Shown in pieces: positions 1 to 7,544 of a stretch of 36,050 nucleotides of DNA. Each line of letters starts with the position of its first letter. The first letter of the stretch is position 1. Made by a program: the position numbers and the translations under genes. Origin of the DNA: JBFXIE01 sp050176255 (GTDB lineage Bacteria > Pseudomonadota > Gammaproteobacteria > Burkholderiales > Burkholderiaceae_C); assembly GCF_050176255.1 (NCBI RefSeq), contig NZ_JBFXIE010000035.1; one strand, 5' to 3'. The notes below the pieces were generated by a model, which did not search any database, was not told where the DNA came from, and worked only from the letters and a program-made list of their open reading frames with translations.

Positions 1-108
1 GTGGAGCTGGTGCGCCGCTGGCGCGCGGGCCAGGGCGACGAGCGCGTGCAGACCGGCATCCACATCTCCATCAACGGCATTGCCGCGGCGCTGCGCAATA
101 CCGGCTGA
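1..108 (+). CDS. ppc: Phosphoenolpyruvate carboxylase, C-terminal end (partial)
   Basis: The window opens inside a gene. The last 35 codons read in frame to TGA at 106-108 and end in INGIAAALRNTG. That ending is the conserved C-terminus of phosphoenolpyruvate carboxylase, where the final RNTG motif lies at the active and allosteric region. The enzyme carboxylates PEP to oxaloacetate in the cytoplasm, an anaplerotic reaction. The 5' part lies outside the window, so length and start cannot be judged. The call rests on the C-terminal signature alone, which is highly specific to the family. Confidence 0.85.
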   Translation: MELVRRWRAGQGDERVQTGIHISINGIAAALRNTG

Positions 109-116
109 AGTGAAGT

Positions 117-232
117 GACACCCCCCCCTGAGGCCCTTTGGGCCCTTCCCCCGCTCTCGCGCTACGCGCGGGCAGGGGGACGCCGCCTGTGCGGCGGGGC
201 GGCCCTTGCACGGCGGCCCTGGCCTGGGTGGC
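117..232. repeat. GC-rich multi-hairpin intergenic repeat
   Basis: This stretch between ppc and the next gene is a series of GC-rich dyads. A run of C at 148-152 can pair with the G run at 175-179 around a GC-rich loop. GCCGCC at 182-187 faces GCGGCGG just downstream, and GGCGGCCC follows near 190-218. I recognise the general pattern (C-run, hairpin, GGGGGACGCCGCC, GGCGGCCCTTG) as a dispersed intergenic repeat of Comamonadaceae chromosomes, from memory rather than from a second copy here. It could act as a transcription terminator for ppc. Confidence 0.55.
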
Positions 233-294
233 GCCAGTTCCACAGCTTGCGGGTGGCGCGCAACGCAATGGATAACTGACACGGCACAACTGAT

Positions 295-2553
295 ATGGAC
301 AGCATTAGCGCGCAATGGCTGCAGCGCCTGGGCGCACAGGTGGCCTGGGCCTATGGCCTGCGTGTGTTGCTGGCGCTGGGCGGTGTGATGGCCTGGTGCT
401 GGGGCACGCAGCAGCTGAGCCTGGTGGTGCCGCTGTTTCTGGGGGTGCTGGCCTGCGCTCTGGCCGAGACGGACGACAGCTGGCGCGGGCGCCTGCAGGC
501 GCTGGCGGTCACGTTGGCGTGCTTTGCGCTGGTGGCTTTTTCGGTGACGGCGCTGGTTGCCCGGCCCCTGTGGTTTTTGATGGCACTGTTGGCTTGCAGC
601 TTTGTCTTCACGCTGCTGGGGGCCGTGGGTGGGCGCTACCGGCCGATTGCGTCGGCCACGGTGATCCTGGCGTTGTACACGGCGCTGAGCGTGCCGCACG
701 GCGCCCCGGGCGATGCGGCGGCAGGCGCGCGGTTCTGGCAGGTGCCGGCCTTGCTGCTGGCGGGCGCAGCCTGGTATGGACTGCTGTCGCTGGTGTGGTG
801 CGTGCTGGCGCCGCTGCTGCCGGTGCGCCACGCCGTGGCTGCGCTGTACGAAGAGCTGGGCGCCTACCTGCGCCTGAAAGCCAGCGTTTTCGAGCCCGTG
901 CGTGGCGTGGATGTGCGCCAGCGGCGACTGGCGCTGGCGCAGACCAATGCGCGTGTGGTGGCTGCGCTCAACAGCGCCAAGGATGGCCTGCTCAGCCGCA
1001 TGGACGCGCAGGCACCCAAGGCGCCGCACGGGCGGTTGCTGCAGCTGCTCAATCTGTACTTCATCGCGCAGGACATCCACGAGCGCGCCAGCTCTTCGCA
1101 CTACCACTACAACGAATGGGCCGATGTGCTGTTTCATAGCGACGTGCTGTACCGCTGCCAGCGCGTGTTGCTGCTGCAGGGGCTGGACTGCACCCGGCTG
1201 GGCGAGGCGCTGCGCCAGCGCCGCCCCCTGGAGCGTGACGCCGCGCGCGCGCATGTGCAGGCGCTGGCGGATCTGCGCGACTCCATTGCCTACCTGCAGC
1301 GCCAGGGCCAGAGCGCCTGGCAGCGGCCGCTGCGATCTCTGGCCGCACTGGCGCGCAACCTCAACACGCTGGACGCGCAGATCACCAGCGCCACGCAGCC
1401 CATGCACAGCGCCGTGTTGGGGGACATGGCCCTGTTTGATCGCGCGCCGCGCTCGCTGGCCGATGCCTGGGGCCGGGTGCGGGCACAGCTGCATGCGCGC
1501 TCGGCCTTGTTCCGGCACGCCGTGCGCCTCACGCTGGCGCTGGCGGCCGGCCATGCCGCCATGCAGCTCACAGACCCGCAGCATGGCTACTGGATCTTGC
1601 TGACCACGCTGCTGGTGTGCCAGCCCACCTACGGCGCCACGGTGTCGCGGGTGGGCCAGCGCGTGCTGGGCACGGCGCTGGGGCTGCTGGCGGGCTGGGC
1701 GCTGCTGCGGCTCTTTCCCAGTCTGTACGTGCAGGCGCTGCTGGCGGTGGCGGCGGGGGTGCTGTTCTTTCTGACGCGCACGCAGCGCTACGTGCTGGCC
1801 ACGGGCGCCATCACGCTGATGGTGCTGCTGTGCTTCAACCAGGTGACGGGCGAGGGCTACACGCTGATCGTGCCGCGCCTGGTGGACACGGTGATCGGCA
1901 GCCTGATTGCTGCGGCGGCCATGTTTCTGGTACTGCCCGACTGGCAGGGCAGGCGGCTGGGGGCCGTGGCCGCGCAGGCGCTGCAGGCCCATGCGCACTA
2001 CCTGCGCGAGATCATGTCGCAGTACGCGACCGGCAAGGACGATGACCTGGACTACCGGCTGGCGCGGCGCGTGGCGCATGGCGCGGATGCTGACCTGTCG
2101 GCTGCCCTGGCCAACATGCTGCAGGAGCCGCGCTGGGTGCGCCGCCATGCCCGCGTGGGCCTGCAATTGCTGGTGCTGTCGCACACGCTGCTGAGTTATC
2201 TGTCAGCGCTGGGCGCGCATCGCGGGTTCGTGGCTGGCGTGGCCGCCGATCCGCTGGTGGCGCGTGCAGCGCACGAAGCGGCGGGCCACATTGAGCAGAT
2301 GGCCCAGGCGCTGCGCGAGCGGCGCGTGCCCGCACCGGACGATGGCGCCGCAGCTACGCTTGCGCAGGCGCTAGAGCTGCAGGCTGATGCTGGCGGCGCC
2401 AGTGATGAACTATCCCTGGTACAGACCCAACTGGCGCTGGTATGCCACCAGGTGGCGCCGCTGCGCGATGCGGTGGCGCAACTGGTGGCGCCGCAGCGAC
2501 CTGACGCTCGGCTGCAGCCGGTGGGTGATGGGTTGCCGCCTTCGCGGCAATGA
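295..2553 (+). CDS. YccS/YhfK-type FUSC family inner-membrane protein
   Basis: A 752-residue protein with the FUSC/YccS architecture. There is an N-terminal cluster of hydrophobic segments (about residues 15-165), a soluble helical region (about 170-400), a second membrane cluster (about 407-549, containing LTDPQHGYWILLTTLLVCQP and the GTALGLLAG segment), and a soluble C-terminal domain. The length is close to that of E. coli YccS. The family is related to aromatic-acid efflux (AaeB) and fusaric acid resistance proteins, but YccS itself has no firm substrate. The ATG at 295 gives a short N-terminus before the first membrane helix. No clear Shine-Dalgarno is seen. It is monocistronic, between a hairpin repeat upstream and another repeat downstream. 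Confidence 0.8.
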   Translation: MDSISAQWLQRLGAQVAWAYGLRVLLALGGVMAWCWGTQQLSLVVPLFLGVLACALAETDDSWRGRLQALAVTLACFALVAFSVTALVARPLWFLMALLACSFVFTLLGAVGGRYRPIASATVILALYTALSVPHGAPGDAAAGARFWQVPALLLAGAAWYGLLSLVWCVLAPLLPVRHAVAALYEELGAYLRLKASVFEPVRGVDVRQRRLALAQTNARVVAALNSAKDGLLSRMDAQAPKAPHGRLLQLLNLYFIAQDIHERASSSHYHYNEWADVLFHSDVLYRCQRVLLLQGLDCTRLGEALRQRRPLERDAARAHVQALADLRDSIAYLQRQGQSAWQRPLRSLAALARNLNTLDAQITSATQPMHSAVLGDMALFDRAPRSLADAWGRVRAQLHARSALFRHAVRLTLALAAGHAAMQLTDPQHGYWILLTTLLVCQPTYGATVSRVGQRVLGTALGLLAGWALLRLFPSLYVQALLAVAAGVLFFLTRTQRYVLATGAITLMVLLCFNQVTGEGYTLIVPRLVDTVIGSLIAAAAMFLVLPDWQGRRLGAVAAQALQAHAHYLREIMSQYATGKDDDLDYRLARRVAHGADADLSAALANMLQEPRWVRRHARVGLQLLVLSHTLLSYLSALGAHRGFVAGVAADPLVARAAHEAAGHIEQMAQALRERRVPAPDDGAAATLAQALELQADAGGASDELSLVQTQLALVCHQVAPLRDAVAQLVAPQRPDARLQPVGDGLPPSRQ

Positions 2554-2582
2554 AGACGTAGCAGGGTGGGGTGAAAACTATC

Positions 2583-2636
2583 GAATTTGTAGCTGAAAGC
2601 GCTTTTAAACAAGGGGCTTGAGCAGCTTTTAGTGGT
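2583..2636 (+). repeat. Dispersed palindromic repeat, copy A
   Basis: Intergenic copy after the YccS gene. It carries GTAGCTGAAAGCGCTT followed by a degenerate right half (AAGGGGCTTGAGCAGC). It matches the arrangement of better copies at 6306-6358 and 19807-19873: AGCT, GCGCTT, a 5-7 nt spacer, AAGCGCT-like, then GGC and a T-rich edge. It lies between two convergent genes. Confidence 0.5.
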
Positions 2637-2647
2637 TGAGTTTGCAA

Positions 2648-3193
2648 TCAGTGCAGCGTGAGTGCCCCTGCGCTCTTGCTCTTGCCGGCGCGTGCGGGCG
2701 GGTTGCACAGGCCGCAGGTGTAGTGGCGGTTTTCGTACGGCTCAGTGACAAACTGGCCACTGCACTGGCTGCATTTGGTACGCGTCAGCATGCCGGCATC
2801 GACAAACTTCACCAGGCGCCAGGCACGTGTGAAAGACAGCAGGGGTTCGATCTGCGCGTCTGCCACCTGCTCGTTGTAGAGGCGATAGGCCTTGGTCAGC
2901 AGCTCCACCGCATCCAGGTTCACGCCCTTGGACAGATATTCGTAGATGTTCAGGAACAGCGAGCTATGGATGTTCTCTTGCCAGGTCAGAAACCAGTCGG
3001 TGGAGAAGGGCAGCTGCCCCTTGGAGGGCGACTTGCCCGCCACTTCCTTGTACAGGCGGATCAGACGCTCATAGGACAGCGTGGTCTCGGACTCCAGCAC
3101 CTGCATGCGGGCCCCCATCTGGATCAGCATGGCTGCGCGTTCGATCTGCTTGGACTCGTTGAGAACGCTTTTGGGAGTGGCGGTGGCAGACAT
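2648..3193 (-). CDS. flhC: Flagellar transcriptional activator FlhC
   Basis: A 181-residue protein matching FlhC, partner of FlhD in the FlhD4C2 complex that switches on class II flagellar operons. Four cysteines, C141, C144, C160 and C163 (CSQC...CGLC), form the zinc site found at equivalent positions in E. coli FlhC. The N-terminal helical region contains the conserved QIERAAMLIQMGAR segment. It lies 46 bp downstream of flhD on the same strand, the usual flhDC order. The C-terminal tail after the zinc site is short and basic, as in beta-proteobacterial members. Confidence 0.95.
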   Translation of the reverse strand: MSATATPKSVLNESKQIERAAMLIQMGARMQVLESETTLSYERLIRLYKEVAGKSPSKGQLPFSTDWFLTWQENIHSSLFLNIYEYLSKGVNLDAVELLTKAYRLYNEQVADAQIEPLLSFTRAWRLVKFVDAGMLTRTKCSQCSGQFVTEPYENRHYTCGLCNPPARAGKSKSAGALTLH

Positions 3194-3239
3194 GGCAGGC
3201 TTTCGGTGACAGTTGGATTGCGAAGGGGCTGGCGTGTGA

Positions 3240-3569
3240 TCAGAGCACTTCCGACACGCGGCTGGCCATCAGGATGTTGGCGTGCAGCGTATTGGTGGCT
3301 TCGCTGGCGGCCTTGCGCGGCGTGTTGTGGCTGGTCAGCAGGCTCCATACCAGCTCGTCGTCCACGCGGAAGCTGCAAAGGAGCGTGTTGCGCGATGCCA
3401 GTTTGAGCACTTGTGCAGCAGACAGCGATGCCAGAATGTCGGCAGCCTCTTCGTTCAGACCCAGGCGGAAAACGGCTTCTGCCTTGTCCTGACGAATCAG
3501 GGTCTGCGCCAGCATCAGGTAAGTGAGATTGGCTTCGCGGATTTCGGCAAGCAGTTGTTCGGAGGTCAT
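3240..3569 (-). CDS. flhD: Flagellar transcriptional regulator FlhD
   Basis: A 109-residue protein matching FlhD, slightly shorter than E. coli FlhD. It has the helical dimerisation core (LLAEIREANLTYLMLAQTLI) and Cys65, which corresponds to the cysteine that forms the intersubunit disulfide in E. coli FlhD. A Shine-Dalgarno-like AAGGA lies about 8 bases before the ATG on the minus strand. First gene of flhDC; FlhD supplies the dimer scaffold that holds FlhC on DNA upstream of class II flagellar promoters. Confidence 0.93.
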   Translation of the reverse strand: MTSEQLLAEIREANLTYLMLAQTLIRQDKAEAVFRLGLNEEAADILASLSAAQVLKLASRNTLLCSFRVDDELVWSLLTSHNTPRKAASEATNTLHANILMASRVSEVL

Positions 3570-4055
3570 GATTCAATCCTTTCCAGTGGAGGATCGCTGC
3601 GTTGCATACCGTTGCATGTTTTGCGTGATCCGTTGAAATGGATTGTGAAACCGGGCCAAAAGTAAATTAAGTCGGGGTTGTGCTCTACGTGCTGTCCGGT
3701 CGGCTGACGTGGTTCGTAGGAATTTGCCTTACATCTTCGTCGGTGTCGGGGCTGCACAATCCGCCGCCGCCCACTATCGCCAGTCCCGTATCGCTGTCGG
3801 GCATGTCCAGCGAAATCGGTGCGAGCCGCCCATCTCCTGGTCGGGCAAGGCTTTGTCATGACCTGGGCACAGCCACGTACCACAATGCTCTTGCAGGCCC
3901 CGTTCGCCTGCGCGCGATACCGAGTCGTGGTTGCAAAGAGGCTAAAATAGTCAAAGACAATCAAACCGATGATTTCAATTTATTGGATTTATTGTCGGAT
4001 GCGGCCTAAACTTCAGTTTCGTTCTAGCCCTTCAACCTGATTAAGAGGAATCAAC
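3570..4055. promoter_or_regulatory. Divergent control region of flhDC and ahpC
   Basis: 486 bp without a convincing gene. Near flhD there is a 10-bp-spaced direct repeat (GTTGCATACC, GTTGCATGTT at 3601-3620). On the ahpC side (about 3930-4000) the sequence becomes AT-rich in an otherwise GC-rich window. It holds two small dyads: AATCA-n6-TGATT at 3959-3974, and CAAT-TT-ATTG at 3976-3985, followed by a second TTTATTG. These could be LysR-type (OxyR) contacts for ahpC, but I cannot match the full OxyR consensus. A TAAAAT hexamer lies at 3943-3948 without a good -35. The open frames in this stretch look random in composition. Confidence 0.4.
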
Positions 4056-4631
4056 ATGAACCTGATCAACACCCAAGTCCAGCCCTTCAAGACCAACGCC
4101 TTCGTCAACCGCAACGGCAAGGGTGAATTCATCGAAGTGACCGAGCAGTCCCTCAAGGGCAAATGGTCTGTGCTGATCTTCATGCCGGCAGCTTTCACCT
4201 TCAACTGCCCCACCGAAATCGAAGACGCTGCCGAAAACTATGCAGCCTTCCAGGCCGCTGGTGCCGAGGTCTATATCGTCACGACCGACACGCACTTTTC
4301 GCACAAGGTGTGGCACGAAACCTCCGACGCCGTGGGCAAGGCCAAGTTCCCGCTGGTGGGCGACCCAACGCACCAGCTGACCCACGCTTTCGGCGTGCAC
4401 ATTCCTGAAGAAGGTCTGGCCCTGCGCGGTACCTTCGTGATCAACCCCGATGGCGTGATCAAGACCATGGAAGTGCACTCCAACGAAATCGCCCGCGACG
4501 TGAGCGAAACCCTGCGCAAGCTCAAGGCTGCCCAGTACACCGCCGCCAACCCCGGCCAGGTGTGCCCCGCCAAGTGGAAGGAAGGCGCCAAGACCATCAC
4601 GCCTTCGCTGGACCTGGTCGGCAAGATCTAA
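4056..4631 (+). CDS. ahpC: Alkyl hydroperoxide reductase peroxidatic subunit AhpC
   Basis: A 191-residue typical 2-Cys peroxiredoxin. The peroxidatic cysteine is C51 in FTFNCPTE and the resolving cysteine is C170 in QVCPAKW, which fits an AhpC dimer reduced by AhpF. The protein reduces H2O2, organic peroxides and peroxynitrite in the cytoplasm. The active-site loop reads FMPAAFTFNCPTE rather than the YPADFTFVCPTE of enteric AhpC. A strong AAGAGGAA precedes the ATG. ahpF follows on the same strand after a strong terminator. Peroxide control through OxyR is expected from the family but not proved by sequence here. Confidence 0.95.
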   Translation: MNLINTQVQPFKTNAFVNRNGKGEFIEVTEQSLKGKWSVLIFMPAAFTFNCPTEIEDAAENYAAFQAAGAEVYIVTTDTHFSHKVWHETSDAVGKAKFPLVGDPTHQLTHAFGVHIPEEGLALRGTFVINPDGVIKTMEVHSNEIARDVSETLRKLKAAQYTAANPGQVCPAKWKEGAKTITPSLDLVGKI

Positions 4632-4677
4632 GTATCGCCCTGCCTGCTGACGGCCGCTTGCCCGGCTGTTCACGACG

Positions 4678-4706
4678 CCCGGGTGCGCGACACCCGGGTT
4701 TTTTTT
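4678..4706 (+). terminator. Intrinsic terminator between ahpC and ahpF
   Basis: A perfect 8-bp stem (CCCGGGTG at 4678-4685, CACCCGGG at 4691-4698) with a 5-base loop is followed by eight T (4699-4706). It lies 46 bp after the ahpC stop and 31 bp before the ahpF start. ahpC can therefore be made in excess, with ahpF expressed by read-through or from its own promoter. Confidence 0.9.
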
Positions 4707-4737
4707 GCCCAACAACAGTTTGATCAGGAGTAACCCT

Positions 4738-6294
4738 ATGCTCGACGCCAATCTCCAAGCCCAATTGAAAGCCTATCTGGAACGCCTGCAGCGCCCGGTG
4801 GAGCTGGTCGCCACGCTGGACGACGGCGCCACATCCCAAGAGCTGCGGGAGCTGCTGCACGAGATTCAGGCCCTCTCGGACAAGATCACCGTGGTCGAGA
4901 AGAACGACGAGCCCGTGCGCAAGCCTTCTTTTTTGATCACCAACCCTGGCGTGGACACTGGCGTGCGTTTCGCAGGCGTTCCCCTGGGTCATGAATTCAC
5001 CTCGCTGGTGCTGGCGTTGCTGCAGGTCGGCGGCCATCCCTCCAAGGAAGCAGCCGATCTGCTGGAGCAGGTCAAGGGCCTGCAAGGCGACTTCCACTTC
5101 GAGACTTATTACTCGCTCTCCTGCCACAACTGCCCCGACGTGGTGCAGGCGCTCAACCTGATGAGCGTGCTCAATCCGCGCATCACCCATACCGCCATCG
5201 ACGGCGGCGTGTTCCAGGACGAAATCAAGAGCCGCGACATCATGGGCGTGCCCACCGTGTTCCTGAACGGCGAGAACTTCGGGCAGGGCCGCATGGAGCT
5301 GGCAGAGATCGTCGCCAAGATCGACAGCGGCGCCCATGCCCGCGTGGCTGCGAAGATCAACGCCATGGAGCCGTTTGACGTGCTGGTGGTCGGCGGTGGC
5401 CCCGCTGGCGCCGCGGCCGCCGTGTATGCGGCGCGCAAGGGCATCCGCACTGGCGTGGCGGCCGAGCGCTTCGGCGGCCAGGTGCTGGATACCGTGGACA
5501 TCGAAAACTACATCTCGGTCAGCAAGACCGAAGGCCCCAAGTTCGCCATTGCGCTGGAGCAGCACGTGGGCGACTACGACGTTGAAGTGATGAACCTGCA
5601 ACGTGCCAGGGCCCTCAAGCCTGCCGCAACCGAAGGCGGTCTGTTGGAGATCGAACTGGAAAACGGCGCCACGCTCAAGAGCAAGACCGTGATCCTTTCG
5701 ACGGGCGCGCGCTGGCGCAACATGAACGTGCCCGGCGAGGAGCAATACCGCACCAAGGGCGTGACCTACTGCCCGCACTGCGACGGCCCGCTGTTCAAAG
5801 GCAAGGACGTGGCAGTGATCGGCGGTGGCAACTCGGGCGTGGAAGCCGCCATTGACCTGGCCGGCATCGTCAAGCACGTCACGCTGCTGGAGTTTGCGGG
5901 TGAACTGAAGGCCGACGGCGTGCTGCAAAACAAGCTGCGCAGCCTGCCCAACGTGACCGTGGTCGTCAACGCCCAGACCACCGAGGTGAATGGCGATGGC
6001 AGCAAGGTCACCGGCATCACCTACAAGGATCGCGTGACCGAAGAAGTCAAGACCGTGGCGGTCGAGGGCATTTTTGTGCAGATCGGCCTGCTGCCCAACA
6101 CCGACTGGCTCAAGGGCACAGTGGACCTCACCAAGTTTGGCGAGATCGTCATCGACGCCAAAGGCCACACCAACGTGCCCGGCGTGTTTGCCGCCGGCGA
6201 CTGCACCAACGTGCCTTACAAGCAGATCATCATCGCTGCGGGCGCGGGTGCAACGGCTGCGCTGTCGGCCTTTGATCACCTGATCCGTCACTGA
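4738..6294 (+). CDS. ahpF: Alkyl hydroperoxide reductase flavoprotein subunit AhpF
   Basis: A 518-residue flavoprotein that passes electrons from NADH through FAD to AhpC. The ATG at 4738 follows AGGAG at 4726-4730; the upstream in-frame ATG at 4705 lies in the T-run of the terminator and is not used. An N-terminal tandem thioredoxin-like domain carries CHNC (C129/C132). Next comes the FAD-binding GGGPAGAAAA motif, and then a thioredoxin-reductase-like CPHC (C345/C348) and the NADH-binding GGGNSGVEAA. Both cysteine pairs fall at the same numbers as in E. coli AhpF. The length is also near the E. coli 521. Confidence 0.95.
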   Translation: MLDANLQAQLKAYLERLQRPVELVATLDDGATSQELRELLHEIQALSDKITVVEKNDEPVRKPSFLITNPGVDTGVRFAGVPLGHEFTSLVLALLQVGGHPSKEAADLLEQVKGLQGDFHFETYYSLSCHNCPDVVQALNLMSVLNPRITHTAIDGGVFQDEIKSRDIMGVPTVFLNGENFGQGRMELAEIVAKIDSGAHARVAAKINAMEPFDVLVVGGGPAGAAAAVYAARKGIRTGVAAERFGGQVLDTVDIENYISVSKTEGPKFAIALEQHVGDYDVEVMNLQRARALKPAATEGGLLEIELENGATLKSKTVILSTGARWRNMNVPGEEQYRTKGVTYCPHCDGPLFKGKDVAVIGGGNSGVEAAIDLAGIVKHVTLLEFAGELKADGVLQNKLRSLPNVTVVVNAQTTEVNGDGSKVTGITYKDRVTEEVKTVAVEGIFVQIGLLPNTDWLKGTVDLTKFGEIVIDAKGHTNVPGVFAAGDCTNVPYKQIIIAAGAGATAALSAFDHLIRH

Positions 6295-6305
6295 TCGGGT
6301 TGTAG

Positions 6306-6358
6306 GTCAAATAAGGCTCTGGCGCTTATATGGTAAGCGCTAGCAGCTATAAAAAAAG
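6306..6358 (-). repeat. Dispersed palindromic repeat, copy B
   Basis: Intergenic copy just after ahpF. GGCTCTGGCGCTT is followed by a 7-base spacer and AAGCGCTAGCAGCTAT, then an A-run. It aligns with copy D (25131-25187, other strand) over about 40 positions and with copy C (19807-19873). The core GCGCTT-n-AAGCGC is a dyad that would form a hairpin in RNA. Confidence 0.75.
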
Positions 6359-6361
6359 AAG

Positions 6362-6401
6362 CGGCGGTGCTGTGGTGAACAGCGCCGCCGTTTGAGCTTT
6401 T
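6362..6401 (+). terminator. Probable terminator after ahpF
   Basis: A 12-bp stem with one G-T pair (CGGCGGTGCTGT at 6362-6373, ACAGCGCCGCCG at 6379-6390) and a 5-base loop is followed by TTTGAGCTTTT. It lies 67 bp after the ahpF stop and just beyond repeat copy B. The T tract is interrupted, so efficiency is uncertain. Confidence 0.6.
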
Positions 6402-6532
6402 GGCGAGCCAAGGTTCGGTTTTGTCAGGGGGCCTCCACGAGCGTTCCTCGCGTCATTCTTCCCCGTCGCAGACCACGAGCGCGCCAGGATGCACGGCGCG
6501 GACACCCGCGACGCTGACGGCAAAAGTGCCTG

Positions 6533-7354
6533 TCAATAACTCAGCCGCTCCGGCCGGATTTCCTGCAGGATCGTCGTGGCGATTTCCTCGATCGACTTGG
6601 TAGTGGACGACAGCCAGCGGATGCCCGCGCGGCGCATCATGGCCTCGGCCTCGGCGACCTCGTGCCGACAGTTTTCCAGGCTGGCGTAGCGCGAGTCGGG
6701 GCGGCGTTCGGTGCGGATCTCCGACAGGCGCTCGGCGCTGATGCTCAGGCCAAAGATTTTTTTCTTGTGCGCAACCAGCGCGGGCGGCAGCTGGCGGCGG
6801 TCGAAGTCCTCGGGGATCAGCGGGTAGTTGGCCGCCTTCAGTCCGTGTTGCATGGCCAGATACAGGCTGGTGGGTGTTTTGCCGCTGCGCGACACCCCCA
6901 CCAGGATCACGTCTGCCTCTTCCAGGTTCTTGTGGCTCTGACCGTCGTCGTGCACCAGGCTGTAGTTGATGGCCTCGATGCGGTCGTTGTATTCCTTGCT
7001 TTTGCTGATGTCTGAAAAGCGCCCCACACGGTGGTGCGACTTGATGCCTAGTTCTACCTCCAGCGGGTGCACGAAGGTGCCGAACATGTCCAGCAGCATG
7101 CCTTTGCAGCCTTCCTGGATGACCTTGAGCACTTCCATGTTCACCAGCGTGGTGAAGACGATGCATTTGCGTCCTTCCAGTTCGGCGGTGTGGTTGATCT
7201 GGCGCACGGCCTGATGGGCCTTGTCCACGGTGTCGATGAAGGGCAGGCGCACCCGCCGCGGGATGATCTCAAACTGCGCCAGGATGGCGTTGCCAAAAGT
7301 TTCGGCGGTGATGCCGGTGCCATCAGAGACAAAAAATACGGTGCGCGTGTGCAT
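6533..7354 (-). CDS. ppsR: PEP synthase regulatory protein (kinase/pyrophosphorylase, DUF299)
   Basis: A 273-residue bifunctional regulator of PEP synthase. In this family it phosphorylates PpsA on a threonine next to the catalytic histidine, using ADP, and removes that phosphate with inorganic phosphate. The N-terminus reads TVFFVSDGTGITAET, typical of the family. A P-loop GVSRSGKT lies at residues 153-160, followed by KTPTSLYLAMQ. The gene diverges from ppsA, its substrate, across a 190-bp spacer, which is the usual arrangement in beta-proteobacteria and strongly supports the call. Length is standard for the family. Confidence 0.93.
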   Translation of the reverse strand: MHTRTVFFVSDGTGITAETFGNAILAQFEIIPRRVRLPFIDTVDKAHQAVRQINHTAELEGRKCIVFTTLVNMEVLKVIQEGCKGMLLDMFGTFVHPLEVELGIKSHHRVGRFSDISKSKEYNDRIEAINYSLVHDDGQSHKNLEEADVILVGVSRSGKTPTSLYLAMQHGLKAANYPLIPEDFDRRQLPPALVAHKKKIFGLSISAERLSEIRTERRPDSRYASLENCRHEVAEAEAMMRRAGIRWLSSTTKSIEEIATTILQEIRPERLSY

Positions 7355-7544
7355 GAAAAGCCTTTTGTGCTGCCCTGGGCCGCCGCCATACGGGCCCTAC
7401 AATCGCGCCCATTATCCAAATTCTCACCATGCACCCGCTCGGCCCACAACCACAACGAAAAAGCTGCAGCCCGTGCATGGCCGCTCGCCCTTTGCTCCTG
7501 CCGGGCGGGCGCGCAGTCCCGGTTTTAACTTCTGGAGCTTTCCC
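7355..7544. promoter_or_regulatory. Divergent ppsR/ppsA promoter region
   Basis: 190 bp between the divergent starts. A TACAAT hexamer at 7398-7403 could be a -10 box for ppsA, giving a leader of about 135 bases, but I see no good -35 at the right distance. A Shine-Dalgarno GGAG at 7533-7536 precedes the ppsA ATG. In-frame upstream starts for ppsA reach back to 7221 inside ppsR but would add a low-complexity extension foreign to the family. Confidence 0.35.

Noticed and set aside
2345..2392. Possible repeat copy inside the YccS-like gene
   Set aside because: CAGCTACGCTTGCG and GGCGCTAGAG recall the repeat, but the spacing and edges do not fit, so I did not list it.
3566..3964. 132-codon open frame between flhD and ahpC
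   Set aside because: Basic, low-information composition; overlaps the flhD start region and contains no domain.
4597..6291. Long open frame antisense to ahpF
   Set aside because: Mirror of a highly conserved gene in a GC-rich codon context; composition is typical of an antisense shadow.
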